Source of the DNA: Opeltia flavorubescens
Lineage: Eukaryota; Ascomycota; Lecanoromycetes; Teloschistales; Teloschistaceae
NCBI GenBank assembly: GCA_000442125.1
Contig: KE546977.1
Coordinates: 930,001-994,000 of the forward strand
Direction of reading: 5' to 3'
Length of the DNA: 64,000 bases
Positions within the stretch are counted from its first letter, which is position 1. The number at the start of each line of letters is the position of its first letter. Below are positions 11,623 through 22,773 of this stretch, piece by piece. Below the pieces are notes generated by a model. It was given only the letters and a program-made list of their open reading frames with translations. It was not told the DNA's origin and ran no database searches. Both the position numbers and the translations under genes were made by a program.

Positions 11623-13304
11623 TTAAACCAACCAGTCGAATTCGCCGTTCCCGGCAAACCTCTCAGTCTGACCATTTTGCCCATTCGTCTCCCAAGAATC
11701 GAATGTCGTTTTGTACGGTGTCACCCCTGCTTGACCGTCTGCTGCCAATTTTCCTTCGTAGAGTCCTTGGTGGTCAAATTGCCGGAAATCCTGATCATGA
11801 GCAATGCCGTCAGGATATCCAGAACCGCCCTCATAGTTGAGGAGCAGTGGGTCCACTTGCGGTGAAGGGCTGTTCTCCGCCGATTCGCTTCCGAGAAGTT
11901 CCTCATGGGAGCCACCAGGAAGGCCTATCAAAGCCTGTGAGGACGATTGCTGAGCATCTTTTCTACGAACGATGACATCTTCGATGTTTGGCGTCCTCTG
12001 GTAGACCGAGGCCTGGTAAAACTTGCTATTCACCGGACCGCTAAACGGCATTGGCATGGGTTTTCCAGGGTTGCACACTTCCCATGAGGAGGCATTGTAA
12101 CCAAGACCCTGGTTGTACAAGAGACCATAATTGCTGTTCAGAAGATGGGGCGGGAGTGCTGGGTAGCTCGTGGGAGCCCCGATTCTGGGGGTTTTAGCCG
12201 GTCTTGACCGCCGTCCTCCTCGGGGCCGATATTCGGAATCGAAGTCACCCATTTCGCTAACCCCATCCTCTTCATCGGACGAATCCCCCATGCCCCGTCG
12301 TTTCCGGTTCGGTGACGATTTGGCTGGCGAGAATTTGTAGGTAGGATGAGCTTTTGCGTGGTTTTCCTTTTCCAACTCATAGTATGCGCCGAACTTTTCC
12401 TTGACGTCGGGCGTTTCCATCTTCCAGCTAGCTCCACATATTCTGGAAATGATTTGGTGATTGTTCTGCGGGTATAGTGCTTTGACACGTTCGCCGTAGG
12501 CAGATCGATACAACATGAAAGAGTTGCTAGGTCGTTTGATTTTATTGTCCTTCCGAGCTTCCTCTTGTCGTTCTTCTATTGAGCGGTTGACCTTCTCAAA
12601 CACATCCACTACCGGGATATCTAGACACAATTGACTCAACGGAGCAGAGATTGATGCATCGCTGACGGCTTCGGTTTTCGACTTCTTCGCACTGCGTTTA
12701 GGTCTGGGAGAGTTCGAGGCCTGCGAGCCACCACCAGGCGATGCTGAGCGATTGATCGGCACAGATTTTACGAATCTCGTTCGCTTGCCTCTAATGTCAG
12801 CATCTGAAGCATCTGGTGCAGGCGAAGAGCCAAAATTGTACGGCTCGGCGGTATACTGGAAGTGGGAAATTAGCTTCAGGCCCGGCATAATGCAGCCAGA
12901 ATTCTTACGTTCGGAGGCATCGAAGTCACTCCTGGATAACCATCTGACGGATCAGGGTACATCATTCCTCCATTTGTGGACTGTGATTGATGTCAGTCCG
13001 CTCACCTATCAATACCGCCCAGATGACCTACCCCTTGGATAGCATATTGCGGGCCACCAAAATAATTGTGAAGATCGCTGTGGTAGTAATCCTGGTTATA
13101 CTGCTCAAGTGCCATGTGGCGAGGTTCTGGAGTGTTGTACGAAGTGGTGGGTGCTGAATGTTGGTAAGAATTGCTATCTGCCGGATACGAATCTGGCTGA
13201 TACTGTGTGGCAGCATTGTGTTGGACAAGCTTGTAAAAGCCGTCTTCGAGGTTGCGTTCTGTTGCCCCTGTAGGAGACGGCGAAGGAGGGTTGACCTCTG
13301 ACAT
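11623..13304 (-). CDS. HMG-box transcription factor (MATA_HMG / Ste11-like)
   Basis: This is a probable sequence-specific DNA-binding regulator with one HMG box. Exons are 13304-13032, 12980-12909 and 12855-11623, about 525 residues. The N-terminus is rich in Gln, Asn, Tyr and Ser. A basic stretch RPKRSAKKSK, a likely nuclear signal, precedes the HMG box (about residues 215-285), which starts IKRPSNSFMLYRSAYGERVK and runs through ISRICGASWKMETPDVKEKF to HPTYKFSPAK. The sequence after the box is basic, then acidic, then glutamine/glycine-rich without further domains. The box type is shared by mating-type HMG proteins and by Ste11/fmf-1-like regulators of sexual development; I cannot tell which orthologue this is. 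It has a long gene-free upstream region (2.4 kb), suggesting complex control or a long 5' leader. The start at 13304 is the first ATG of the frame. Confidence 0.88.
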
Positions 13305-15685
13305 CGCAGCGCAGATGAAGTAGCGGGACCTTTCAACGATCCTTCGTCAGAGTGCCGGGTATGATCAGTGAGACCTTCGCTGAGATATGTCTGGCTGATG
13401 CTATGCTGACCAGTTCAAGGCGAGTACCGAGGACGTACGAGCTCAACGAAGCTCAGCATGTGTGAGCGAGTTGGTCTATTACCAGAAGTCAAGCGAGTGT
13501 AGCTCCTTCGCGGGTAAAGGAGACTGTTCAGAGACAAATCAAGGGCTAACAATTGATTGATACTTTAGCGATCGGCCTGAAAGCGCTTCTGGAAGGATTC
13601 TCCACAGCAAAGGATTCTCCGGGTCTGAGGTATATCTAGTGCCTTGTGTTAGCTCCTTGCAACATGAATAAGGAGGAATAGTTTGCTCGGGATATGACAA
13701 CAGACTTTAGAGCAGACGGGTTGCTAGGACGAACCCATTTGCGGATGACCGGTATGCAGGCCGCAATCGATCCACTCGGCTGCTGCCAGAAGATTACCCG
13801 TGACACAGGGATCTAGCCAGGTGAAATCTGTGGACTGATGGCTAGTCTGCAGCCGTACCCAAAGCGGCCACAATCAGCAATGCGGTTCTTTGTTGGAGAA
13901 AAAGGCTGCGCGGAAGGCTGGATGAGCGTCTGGGATCGGGCGTCCACGATGCCGTTCCTTTGTCTCACAGCGAGTTGCAAGAGTCCAAGCACAGGCACGT
14001 CTGTTCCAGCCCGTCAAGTAAATACTTGTACAGGTGAGATGAGGTGAGCGAAACTCTCTACAGAGACGAGGAGTAAAGTGACAAGAACATCCGATGCTTC
14101 AGTGGGACAATTGAAGGACTCAGAAACAGCAATATGTTAAGACAAGCATCTGGACATGCAATGGATCGCATGCGGCGGTGAGAAGTATGGCATCGGGGCC
14201 GGTGGAGCACAGCAAGAAGATGAATGCAGACACACGGAGGCTTGCTCTGCTAGTGTTACGCTAGCCGGTTGGACTGTTCTGTCCAGGCAGTTCAATGGGG
14301 AGATTTCATGGGCAAAAACATTCCCGGCCTGTTCGCAGTTTGTGGGCTAATTGAGATAGACATCGACGGACCGGTGCCTATCAATACTAGACCAGCTTGC
14401 GATTTCACGACGCTACTACCGGGTACACTTGAAGATAGGATGTTGCCGTAAGCGGAAACGGCAATCGCTCTCCATTCCAAGTCCGATGACCAGCTGACAC
14501 GGTGATCAATCATTCAGTCATGTCATCTGGAAGTGAAGAGGGATGAAAAGATAATCTTTACACATAAAATCGAAATGGCGGTAATCGTACCAATCATTTC
14601 GGGAACTAATCTCCCGCCAGCAAGACAAGCTTCGCGGCTACGTGCAGCGGGTTCCTGGCATCATCCTGCTTGAACGTCTTGTCTATTTATCTACTTGAAA
14701 GAAGAGCAACGTACCTAACCATTCTCCTGCTGCAGGGGAAAGATGGACTGTAAACCTCAAAGACGTTGTGGCAGCGGGAAGCAAGCACTGTAGACTTCAC
14801 GGAAGACAGCACTCCGTTCTTCTCTCCAAAGATGATGAAAGCGGTGGCTCTTAGCGTTCCGACCGATTGGGTTCTGGATCTTGGATCAAGGAATGCAACT
14901 CCCAGCAAAGCTGTGGCTTTTCCCAAAACGTATGGATCGTGCAATTATCCGGACACGACAACAGCCAGATCACACCGTTGATGATATGAAAATCCAAGAC
15001 TCAATAGGTGAAGATATATGATATTTAAATCTTTAAATAAGTTTTTCGTTTGTTACCTACGTTTCCAGGACCAGCTCCTCCACCACAATTTGAAGTAAAT
15101 ATGAAGTTTCTCGATTTAAGGGTGAGAAGGATGAGACCTCCATTTGCTGCGAACATAGCTCTGGGAGTTGGAATTAACTCGAACCTAAATATGTTGTGAA
15201 CTCTCACTCCATACTTTTCACGCAATCACTGCTCAAGAGGTGTAAAGCCCCCGTGTACAATTCCCAGATTGGAAGCTGGAGTATTTACTCGAAAGCATGT
15301 AACAGCAGTGTGAATGCAGAAGGAGTAAGAAGCAAGCGCATGGAGACTGGGATACAGATGACGAGCATTCGTCACGTCTAAGTTGAGCCTAAACCGGCTG
15401 ACCGGGTCCCCGGATGCGGCTCCGCCTTCCGCCAAAAAGTGATGTATGCATGGTAGGGCTGGATAATTCTGCCAAAGTCCGATATCGCCGGTGATTTGGA
15501 CTGAGTACCCGGATCACAAGCTCCCTAACCTCATCTTCCTTCAAACTTCTTGCCCGTAGCTCTGCTGTTGCTTCGGACCTTCCTCGATCCTTTCGACTCC
15601 GTTTCCAGATCTCCGACTTCACGTCGTCATACATCAGACGTTAACACGCTTTTGCTTTCCGCGCTTTCTTTAAAGACCTGGCAGA
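13305..15685. promoter_or_regulatory. Long divergent intergenic region between HMG-box gene and RXT2
   Basis: About 2.4 kb separates the divergent starts of the HMG-box gene (minus) and RXT2 (plus), much more than any other gap here. Only short frames are seen, for example minus-strand 13813-13998, 14292-14513, 14687-14944 and 15389-15634; none is recognisable. It most likely contains both promoters and a long, upstream-ORF-bearing 5' leader of the HMG gene, or an unannotated non-coding transcript. I see no repeat or transposon remnant. Confidence 0.45.
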
Positions 15686-17518
15686 ATGACTACCCAAGCA
15701 ATGGTGGTCACAGATACCATTGCCCGCATGAAGCGAGCCGTTTCACACTTTCAAGGCGCTGATTGTAGGTTTATAGGAACGCATTACATATTCAGTGCTA
15801 ATGCCGCTTTCTTTTTAGCTTCAGATTCGGAAGACGTGATTGACCGTTTCACGAATCGCGGCAACAAATTGAAGCGCAAAGCTCAATACGTTCATGAAGG
15901 ACAGTTGGACAGGCCAAATGGTCCTAGAGTCTACAAAAGGGTAAGCCTCTGCGGCTTTTCTGTTGTTGCTTGTGTTTCATTGATCGGCGCTCACCTAGCT
16001 TCCAGAAGATCGAACATGCCGGGTATTACAGAAACACCATATCACAGAATCCTAAGCGTTACGATGATATTGGCGATCAACTGGATGATGATGAGGAAGA
16101 TATCGAAGCGGATGCAGCGGCCGCCCAAATGAATCCATACGATGGCATAATCTTGCAAGGTCAAACCCCGTGATCGTGTGACTTTGATCCTTGGCTAATC
16201 ACGACGGTCATCAGAATTACTTGCACCCTTGACATCTGCTGCGGATCTACCAACACATCCTTCTCTATCTACCACTTATAGATCGTCTGTACTTAGCAAC
16301 ATGATGCAGGAGACATGCGAGATGGTTCAACGCGAACGAAACTCTATTCGGGGAGTGAAGCAGTTGCTCACACAATTTAGGGGAGATGAAACCTGGATAC
16401 CATGCTCTGCTCTCGACTCTGACGTTGACGATATGATATTCGATACAAGCAAAATCTATGATGAGATTGTTCGATCGCGTCCACCATTGAAAGCTGTCAG
16501 GAAGAAGGACAATCAGAATGGGAAGGCAGCCCTAGCGTCGCTAAATGACAAGACAGTGAAAAACTCTGTTGGCGAACAACCCTCAAGCGAAGGAACGGGG
16601 GGTGAAATGAGTGCACAGACTATGTTTTTGCCTCCATCAGCATCAGAAGGCCGCAAAAGTCCAGCGGAGACTCAGAACATTGCACACGGCGTTGAGGAGG
16701 TGGCTAGGGATACCATGAGCTGGGCTACGGCCAGACATGATTTCGAGATACAACCATATGCGACCACACACACCCAAGGTGCTAATCATGAAGCCGACAA
16801 TGCAACGACATCTCATATAACCGCGACCAACGGCGAAAACTCTATCCAAACCGAAGACCTGGCGCAGCGAAGGAGTAGTTTAGCTAATGCAAACACGGAT
16901 GATCTGCGGGGGGATATAATACAACAGAGTATAGGCAACGCGGAAGAAGTGACGGAATTGAATGTTGCTGGTGGCTCTACGGAGGCCCCCACTGAGTTTC
17001 AAGCAGATATCAATATGCTGGAAGCTGAGGAAAGCCAGGTTCTTATTGATGAATTACAACCAACAGCGCATCGTATGACAACGCGTGCTCAAGCGCAAGC
17101 AGTTTCCGACAACAACACCTCTCTGCAGACACGATCACCTTCTGTCGCTTCCTCGTATGTACCTTCGATACATCCGATCTTCCTCATACCTCACGGAGCG
17201 TGCTCGGATAGAGACCTCGGTCTACCACCTGACGAGGCTGAAGCGACACGCCGAGTTCTCATGTCGTATGTTCAGAAACAAGAAGAAGTATGTCGGGGCG
17301 CAGACAAGCTTTACAATGGCCTATTGAAAGCAGTACGAATGAAAAAAGACGTGTTCGATTCCTGCAAAGCCGAGGGCCATATTGGTGAGATGAGCGACGG
17401 GGAAGACTGGTATGATAAGGAAGAATGGGGCCTTGAAGAGGATTTACGGAAAGGCCATGATGAAGAGGAAGACGATGCTGGAACGCAGCACAAGAAGACC
17501 AGGGGGAGAAGGGCTTGA
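15686..17518 (+). CDS. RXT2: Rxt2-like subunit of the Rpd3L histone deacetylase complex
   Basis: Rxt2 is a subunit of the large Rpd3 histone deacetylase complex, which represses transcription and acts in the nucleus. Exons are 15686-15764, 15819-15940, 16006-16159 and 16215-17518, about 552 residues. The Rxt2 N-terminal domain is spread over the four exons: FTNRGNKLKRKAQYVHEGQL, then KIEHAGYYRNTISQNPKRYD, the acidic DDDEEDIEADAAAA segment, NPYDGIILQELLAPL and FRGDETWIPC. The rest is low-complexity and acidic, with a C-terminal stretch that ends in a basic patch. The intron junctions are phase-consistent. Yeast Rxt2 is shorter, while filamentous homologues have such long tails. Its promoter is in the 2.4-kb region shared with the HMG-box gene. 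Confidence 0.88.
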
Positions 17519-17912
17519 GATTTATAGGCAGTGGCCAGACCTCTACCGGCATCACATCTCGCTCTCTGGTGTCTCACAGAGCAATCAGTGTCTGATATCC
17601 GCACATTCACCGCTGATCTTCTCTCAGCCAGAAAAGCAATGCGTGCAGAAGGAAAGAAATGTTGCCATCATGTATGCAACCTCTAATGTTTGTCTGACTT
17701 GTCACAAGTTATTGGACCTCTCTATCACCAATTTCTTGATCGGATATCGCTGTGTATAGGTTCACGATAATAATTATTGAAGGGCCAAATATTCGAGACT
17801 AGGATATTAAGGGTCGAAGAAATGTGACGTCAGAGCTATCCATGTTCAATTTACTTGTGAATCAAAATGTCCTGTTTGTAAATATTCACCCATTGAAACC
17901 GAGCAAATCAGA
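17519..17912. other. Intergenic stretch, no gene seen
   Basis: It is AT-rich DNA between tandem plus-strand genes, presumably the RXT2 3' region and OPI3 promoter. No coding or RNA feature is recognised. Confidence 0.55.
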
Positions 17913-18901
17913 ATGGCACAATTCTTGTCATCCGATAAAGGTCTAATAGATCTAAGTCAAAGATCGTTCTATAGTAATGTCTCCATTCCCAATGTATTTC
18001 GTCAGAAAATTGCGAACTTATGCAGAGTCCATGTAGTCTCCGCCCTGGCTATAGCGTTCAATCCCACGTTCTGGAAGTATGGTACATCTCTTTTCCACAC
18101 CGTATTCTTCTCTGAGAATTCTCGACTATGTTCCACAATGCTGACTTTGTTTGATAGCATTGTTGCCCGCAGAGGTAGATTACTCCAGTCAACTCTCCTT
18201 CCATGTACACCTCAGCATATCTAAGCATGCGCGATTCTCAGAGTACCACGGAAAAGTCCTTACCCGCCTCTTCAATGGCAACTCACAACGTGCCTGCTAT
18301 GCCCTTGCCCTGACAATCTTCTCTCTCGGCCTTTTCCGCGATTTTCTGTTCGTTCCTCCACCCTGTCTCTTCCCATGCGTAGAAGTCTAATGCGACCAAA
18401 AAGCTTTGAACGCTCCCTCCGTCACCAACCATCTTCCCCCCTCCTTGCCAGCTCCTCCCTCATCTCCCCGCTCCTCGCCTACACCCTCATCGCTGTCGGC
18501 AACATCCTTGTTCTTTCCTCTACCTGGGCACTTGGCATCACAGGCACCTACCTCGGCGATTACTTCGGTATCCTGATGGATGAACCTGTGACGAGTTTCC
18601 CGTTCAATGTGACGGGCGCGCCGATGTATTACGGGAGCACGATGAGCTTTTTTGGGACAGCGCTGTTGTATGGGAGACCGGCGGGGTTGGTATTGGCGAC
18701 AGAGGTGCTTGGTGTTTATTTGATTGCGTTGAGGTTTGAAGAGTGAGTTCTCCTATGTCTAATGCTTTCTTGTACTGGATCGTTTCAAGGGGGCTGAAGG
18801 GGAAACCTCGCTGACCATTTTGTTGCTTGGGTAGTCCTTTTACGAGCGAGATCTATGCAAAGAGGGAACGACAGAGGAGGGGAGGGAAGAAAACGGAATG
18901 A
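17913..18901 (+). CDS. OPI3: Phospholipid N-methyltransferase Opi3, with a 17-nt micro-exon
   Basis: Opi3 methylates phosphatidyl-monomethylethanolamine, mainly in the last two steps to phosphatidylcholine, in the ER membrane, using S-adenosylmethionine. Five exons fit the family: 17913-18076, 18158-18174, 18242-18347, 18404-18742 and 18835-18901, 230 residues. Key joins recreate FNPTFWNIVARREYHG across exons 1-3 and RDFLFERSLRHQP across exons 3-4. The second exon is only 17 nt, encoding most of NIVARR. The methyltransferase core is clear: LSSTWALGITGTYLGDYFGI, FPFNVTGAPMYYGSTMSFFG and GRPAGLVLATEV. The last exon adds the basic ER tail PFTSEIYAKRERQRR. One donor is the weak GTTCGT. The long exon shows a marked shift from C-rich to G-rich coding sequence. 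Confidence 0.93.
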
Positions 18902-19180
18902 GTCGGTTGTAGGGGGAGAGTGATTCAACATCATGACTAATGAGCATCACCTAGATGAGGGGAATGATATCGTAGGACACCAGAGCGTGGAACATCGCAG
19001 TATGCCTCAACGATTGATACCCATGGAGTTCAAAGTGGAAATTATGTTTTGCGTAAATAAACGATGTAGATCCGAAAGAAAAATCGATGATCCATTGAGA
19101 TGGGGGTATCTGTAATGCCTCAAAACGCCTCTGCGATCGCTGCCTATTCTATGCCCAATATCAAACCAAAATCGATTCCA
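18902..19180. other. Convergent 3' region of OPI3 and HEM25
   Basis: Two convergent genes end here, so the stretch should contain both polyadenylation regions. No other signal is seen. Confidence 0.6.
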
Positions 19181-20331
19181 TCACAATGCAGCGTTGTTGG
19201 CTTCTGTCCACTTCCACTCGGCCCTTCTGACTAATTCCTCGTACAACGTCCATGCCAAAGCGGAGCTGACAGCCTTCCTACCCATCCTCAACCCCAATCC
19301 ATCAAACAGGCTCCGAACTCCTTCCTCGTGGACCATCTGCCGGCTAGCTTGCAACATGTTCGCGTACTTTCCCGGCATCAACTGCAACCGTGTCTTGATC
19401 GCATCAAAAGGGTTTGTGATTGCCGTCGCAAGTCCTGCAGCGAGTACGCCAGAGACGAAATTGATCGGAACGGACGATGTGCTTTTCATTTCGCCGAAAT
19501 TCGAGTTTGTGACGTCTTTCAGTTGACTGAGCTTCCGCTTCGACTGCTCATAAAACACAACATATAGACCTGCATAAGGCGCATCTCGGATCGCAGTTGC
19601 CCCGAAACCGGAGAAAAAGCCTTTAAACCCTTCGTGCTTGAGGATTGCGGATCCGGCGCCCATGAGAGAACGATAGGAGTAAAGATTGGATTCGTAACGG
19701 ACCTTGATCACGGTGATGGGCATCATGATCAAGCCGGCCGAGGCTCGGGCTATGGCGCCGGTGGTGAGGTTTGCAAGATTGGAGAGCTGTGGCAGCGAGG
19801 AGGAGGTCGAGGAGCGGAGACTGCGAGGTGGAACGGAAACGATCCCAGCGGATGTGAGAAGATTGGATCGAAAAACATGTTGTCGTAAAGCATTCAGTGT
19901 TGAGAAGTAGAGAGCGGAGCCGAAACCTGTACGAATGACGGAGGGGAGGGTGCCGCGCCAAAGTCGGCGGAGGGAATTGGGTCCGTTGGTAATGTCGCGG
20001 AAGGTATGGACGAGGGAGGTAGAGCGGGCTTGTTGAACACGAGTCTTGAGGAGATCGACCGGCTGGAGAAGAGAAGCGGAGAGGGTGCCAGTGCTGAGAC
20101 CGGCGATAAAGTGGAATGCTGCGGTACTGTCAGTTTTCGTTTCTGCATAAAGGAGGTCAATTGGGCGAACAAGATGAGGCGCGCACTTGTCTCTCTCTTG
20201 ACATGTCCTGCTTGCAGATATTAAGATCTACCACCGCTCTGATGAGAGGTAAGATTATTCTGCCATCTGAGTCGTCCTCGCGAAAATAAATTTTGAGTAA
20301 CACTGCGAACCGTAATTAACTTCGTTTCCAT
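19181..20331 (-). CDS. HEM25: Mitochondrial glycine carrier Hem25 (SLC25A38 type)
   Basis: This mitochondrial carrier imports glycine into the matrix for 5-aminolevulinate and heme synthesis. The main exon is 20118-19181; a first exon at 20331-20232 gives 345 residues. Three carrier repeats are visible by their PxD/ExxK/R signatures: [28 protein letters not shown] and [14 protein letters not shown]. The family blocks [20 protein letters not shown] and [20 protein letters not shown] are specific for the Hem25/SLC25A38 group. A serine-rich stretch separates repeats 1 and 2, as in yeast. The first-exon junction (GTAGAT...CCGCAG, 113 nt) restores [10 protein letters not shown]; the exact start Met is less certain because the upstream residues are not conserved. 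Confidence 0.92.
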
Positions 20332-20991
20332 AGCGTGACGTCATATCTAGTCCATGTTGCCGGTTTATTCCGATACTATTGTCTGGAGTCACGGGGTCAC
20401 TACAACAAGACACTACAGATACCGTGACTCGGTGTCACTAGCCTTTTGGTCATTTTGAAAATTTATAGTCGTGGCTAATGAGACTGCATCCAATGCTGGA
20501 CACGATTTCGAAAGACTTTATCATGAGATTTCAGTGCCGTGGGCATTGTATTAAGTCGCCGATACTCTATTACTACAGAGAGTAAGAAGGACATCATTTC
20601 TACAACGAGGCGTGGTACGCCGTGTATGGTGGTAGGTTTAAATAGGACTGTTTCGCTGCTTCCATGCAAGGCTGCTAGCCAACCGAATGACAATGTTTCA
20701 ATGACTGCACATCTCGACGTGTCCGAAGCTTGTGGAACCTCAGAAGTTCCTATAATTCCGCTTGGTTTGGCGGAGTAATGGGGATATGTCGGTCCAGTTC
20801 TATCTTTGCTAATCCTGTCTGGTATTCATGTTCCAATGCTTGTCAGTCGTCCCATGTAGCTCATGCGCTTGTCGGCTACAGCGCTTATCGGAATGTGTAA
20901 TCCCTGCTCAAGATCTGAAACGGTCGAGGTTGACCAAGGTCGGAGATCTTTTAGCCACCGAATATGAGCGATATCGGATGATCTGCCCGGT
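20332..20991. promoter_or_regulatory. Divergent promoter region between HEM25 and the SIR2-type gene
   Basis: About 660 bp separate the two divergent starts. It contains a spaced 9-bp inverted repeat (20386-20430). A 79-codon frame (20539-20778) is not recognisable. Confidence 0.5.
20386..20430. repeat. Perfect 9-bp inverted repeat with 27-bp spacer
   Basis: GAGTCACGG at 20386-20394 is the exact reverse complement of CCGTGACTC at 20422-20430. A direct repeat GTCACTA overlaps and flanks the arms (20396-20402 and 20434-20440). The position, just upstream of the HEM25 start in a divergent promoter, suggests a regulator site. Confidence 0.7.
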
Positions 20992-22582
20992 ATGGAGGGC
21001 CTTCAAGCATCCCCACTGAAAGCCCCAGCCATTGAAATCGTAGATCTCTCAACAAGTCAGGATACCGTTGACGAGGAGAAACACGAGATCATCCCTGACG
21101 ACGCGTCGCTTCGCGATGACGACAGTGAGGAAGATGACGACTACCTGTCGCTCTACGAGGACATGCTCGACGGTATGCCCGATCGGGCAGAATGGGAAGA
21201 CGGTATGTTGATTTCGAATTCCGGTAGATGATAGGCTTATATCAAAAAAGAGCCTGTTGATGTCTGCACGGTAGAGGAGTCTTTTGCATTTCGAAAGCGA
21301 CTTCGGCTTGTCGGCGAAGATCAATTCATAACCGAGACTATCGAAGCTGGAAAAATATCTGCAAAGAAATTATGTACGGCATTCGGAATCCGACCTCCGC
21401 CACTTCTGGAAGGCCAGCCGGACCACAAGTATTATCCGCTTCTTGGCCTTGGTATTACACGTGAGCTCACAAAGCGTGTCAAACTACCTGATCATAACAC
21501 AATTGATGACGCGGTCGAGCTTCTTAAGAAATCAAAGAACATTATCGTGCTTACTGGAGCCGGGGTGAGTCGTACGGGTTTCCAACCCCTATCATCAGCA
21601 CTGAACTGCTGTAGATTTCAACGAGCCTGGGAATTCCCGATTTTCGATCCAAGGAGACCGGTCTGTATTCTCAACTACAACATCTTGGCCTTAGTGATCC
21701 TCAGGAAGTTTTCGATATCAGTATTTTCAGAGAAGACCCAAGTATTTTTTACTCCGTAGCCAAAGATATTCTTCCTTCAACACGAAAGTTCTCTCCCACT
21801 CACGCATTCATAAGACTGCTTCAAGACAAAGGGAAACTCCTCACCAACTTCACCCAGAACATCGATAACCTCGAAAGTTACGCAGGGATCGTTCCCGAGA
21901 AATTGATCCAGTGTCATGGATCGTTCGCAACAGCAACCTGCGTCGAATGTAAATATCGAGTCAAAGGCGAGGAGATTTATAAGGATCTCAAGGCTGGACG
22001 GGTTGCTCGCTGTGATCGATGTATTTGCAGTCTGCGACAAACGAAACCGTATGGGATTAAGCGCAAACGGTCAATGAACGGGAATCCCACAAGTAAAAAG
22101 AAGCGGCAAAGCTATGAGGATAGTACTGACGACGAAGAATACGATATCGCTGTGGCCGGAGTCATGAAGCCTGACATTACCTTCTTCGGTGAAGATCTGC
22201 CCGAAAGATTTCATGATCGTCTCGTTCAGCACGATCGGACGTTGGTAGATCTTGTTCTTGTCATCGGGACATCCCTCAAGGTAGCACCGGTTTCCGAAGT
22301 CAGCGGTTTCTTACCGGCAGAAACACCACAAATATACATCTCTCGTGAAGTAAGTTGGCTTTCAAATAATTGTCTATTGTGAAACTGCTTACCCGTGTAT
22401 AGCCTTGTCAACACATTGACTTCGACATCGATATGCTTGGTGAATGTGACACCATTGTTACGGAACTTTCTAGGCGCGCTGGTTGGGATCTACAGCATGA
22501 AATGATTAAAGATGACAGTATTGACGTCCAGTTACACGAAGGCTACAGCTCAAGATATTCATTTAAAATTCAACAAGCATAG
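20992..22582 (+). CDS. SIR2: Sir2-family NAD+-dependent deacetylase (Sir2/Hst1 type)
   Basis: This is a class I sirtuin, which removes acetyl groups from histones using NAD+. Exons are 20992-21202, 21251-21564, 21615-22349 and 22403-22582, 479 residues. An acidic N-terminus precedes the core. The core begins [20 protein letters not shown], as in Sir2/Hst1, then has the NAD motif GAGIS split by intron 2, LGIPDFRS, the TQNIDN motif, the catalytic HGS, a zinc ribbon with paired cysteines (CVEC and CDRC), [12 protein letters not shown] and [12 protein letters not shown] lysine/arginine plus acidic insertion lies in the zinc-module region, as in nuclear sirtuins. The C-terminal [14 protein letters not shown] block is also typical. 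A second sirtuin gene (Hst3/4 type) lies at 47.6-49.6 kb. Confidence 0.94.
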
Positions 22583-22773
22583 CGTGGCGTTGGCTTGGCT
22601 GCAGAAATTTGTGCAATTGGCGTTGGTTGTCATATGGGATCGATGCTGGCTTGTGAATACTGATTGCATCTTGCATCTGGAATTGGCTGTTGTAATGATA
22701 CTCCCTCGGCGGTTTTCTGCTATACATACTTCGTCTAGCATCGAATATACAGTAACCCTTATTCGAACTCATA

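Noticed and set aside
15389-15634. 81-codon minus-strand frame starting MYDDVKSEIWKRSRKD
   Set aside because: It has an ATG and charged composition but no known relative and lies across the probable RXT2 promoter; I left it as part of the intergenic region.
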